From Candidatus Colwellbacteria bacterium RIFCSPHIGHO2_02_FULL_45_17 (lineage in GTDB: Bacteria > Patescibacteriota > Minisyncoccia > UBA6257 > Colwellbacteraceae): a stretch of 5,088 nucleotides of DNA. A model generated the notes under the pieces. The model saw only the letters and a program-made list of their open reading frames with translations, had not been told where the DNA came from and searched no databases. How positions within the stretch are numbered: position 1 is the stretch's first letter; each line of letters starts with the position of its first letter. Position numbers and translations under genes: made by a program. Location: NCBI GenBank assembly GCA_001817685.1, contig MHIV01000025.1, positions 1 to 5,088 of the forward strand, given 5' to 3'. Positions 5,085-5,088 of this stretch are shown here, in pieces.

Positions 5085-5088
5085 TGTC

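Noticed and set aside
1..5088. CRISPR array, insertion sequence, attachment site, tRNA or rRNA
   Set aside because: No regularly spaced repeats, transposase motifs, cloverleaf or rRNA-like sequences were seen on either strand.

Overview
The window most likely comes from an uncultivated bacterium of the Candidate Phyla Radiation (Patescibacteria, perhaps Parcubacteria). This is inferred, not proven. The evidence is a compact gene layout with start/stop overlaps, a valyl-tRNA synthetase without the usual C-terminal arm, lysine-rich low-complexity inserts in TsaD, and small orphan genes beside housekeeping genes. TAA, TAG and TGA all serve as stops, so the UGA-recoded groups (Gracilibacteria/SR1) are unlikely. 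Hand counts of sampled lines give about 42-47% G+C in the valS region.

Layout. Bases 1-176 are an AT-rich stretch followed by a structured GC-rich leader ending in a very strong Shine-Dalgarno. Bases 177-527 (+) encode a small unrecognised protein at about 59% G+C, clearly richer than its neighbours. A 12-bp hairpin at 567-597 separates it from a convergent minus-strand gene block. In transcription order that block is a four-helix membrane protein of unknown function (4988-4584), tsaD (4540-3494), valS (3449-1263) and a PrsW-type intramembrane metalloprotease (1269-601). The first 100 bases upstream of this block (4989-5088) carry no gene but hold two inverted-repeat structures.

How the genes work together. 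tsaD and valS both serve translation: t6A37 modification of ANN-decoding tRNAs and charging of tRNA-Val. The two membrane genes flank them. valS and prsW overlap by 7 bases, and the membrane gene connects to tsaD through a 16-codon micro-ORF with ATGA overlaps at both ends, so the block looks like one translationally coupled operon. An internal promoter is possible just before valS, where a perfect TATAAT sits 6 bases before the first ATG and would give a nearly leaderless mRNA.

Most worth a second look: the GC-rich leader-gene-hairpin cassette at the left, the MRILAVE micro-ORF that echoes the TsaD N-terminus, the reduced ValS with an atypical HMGS signature, and the 18-bp palindrome next to a 12-nt tandem repeat inside tsaD. 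No mobile element, CRISPR array, tRNA or rRNA was found.
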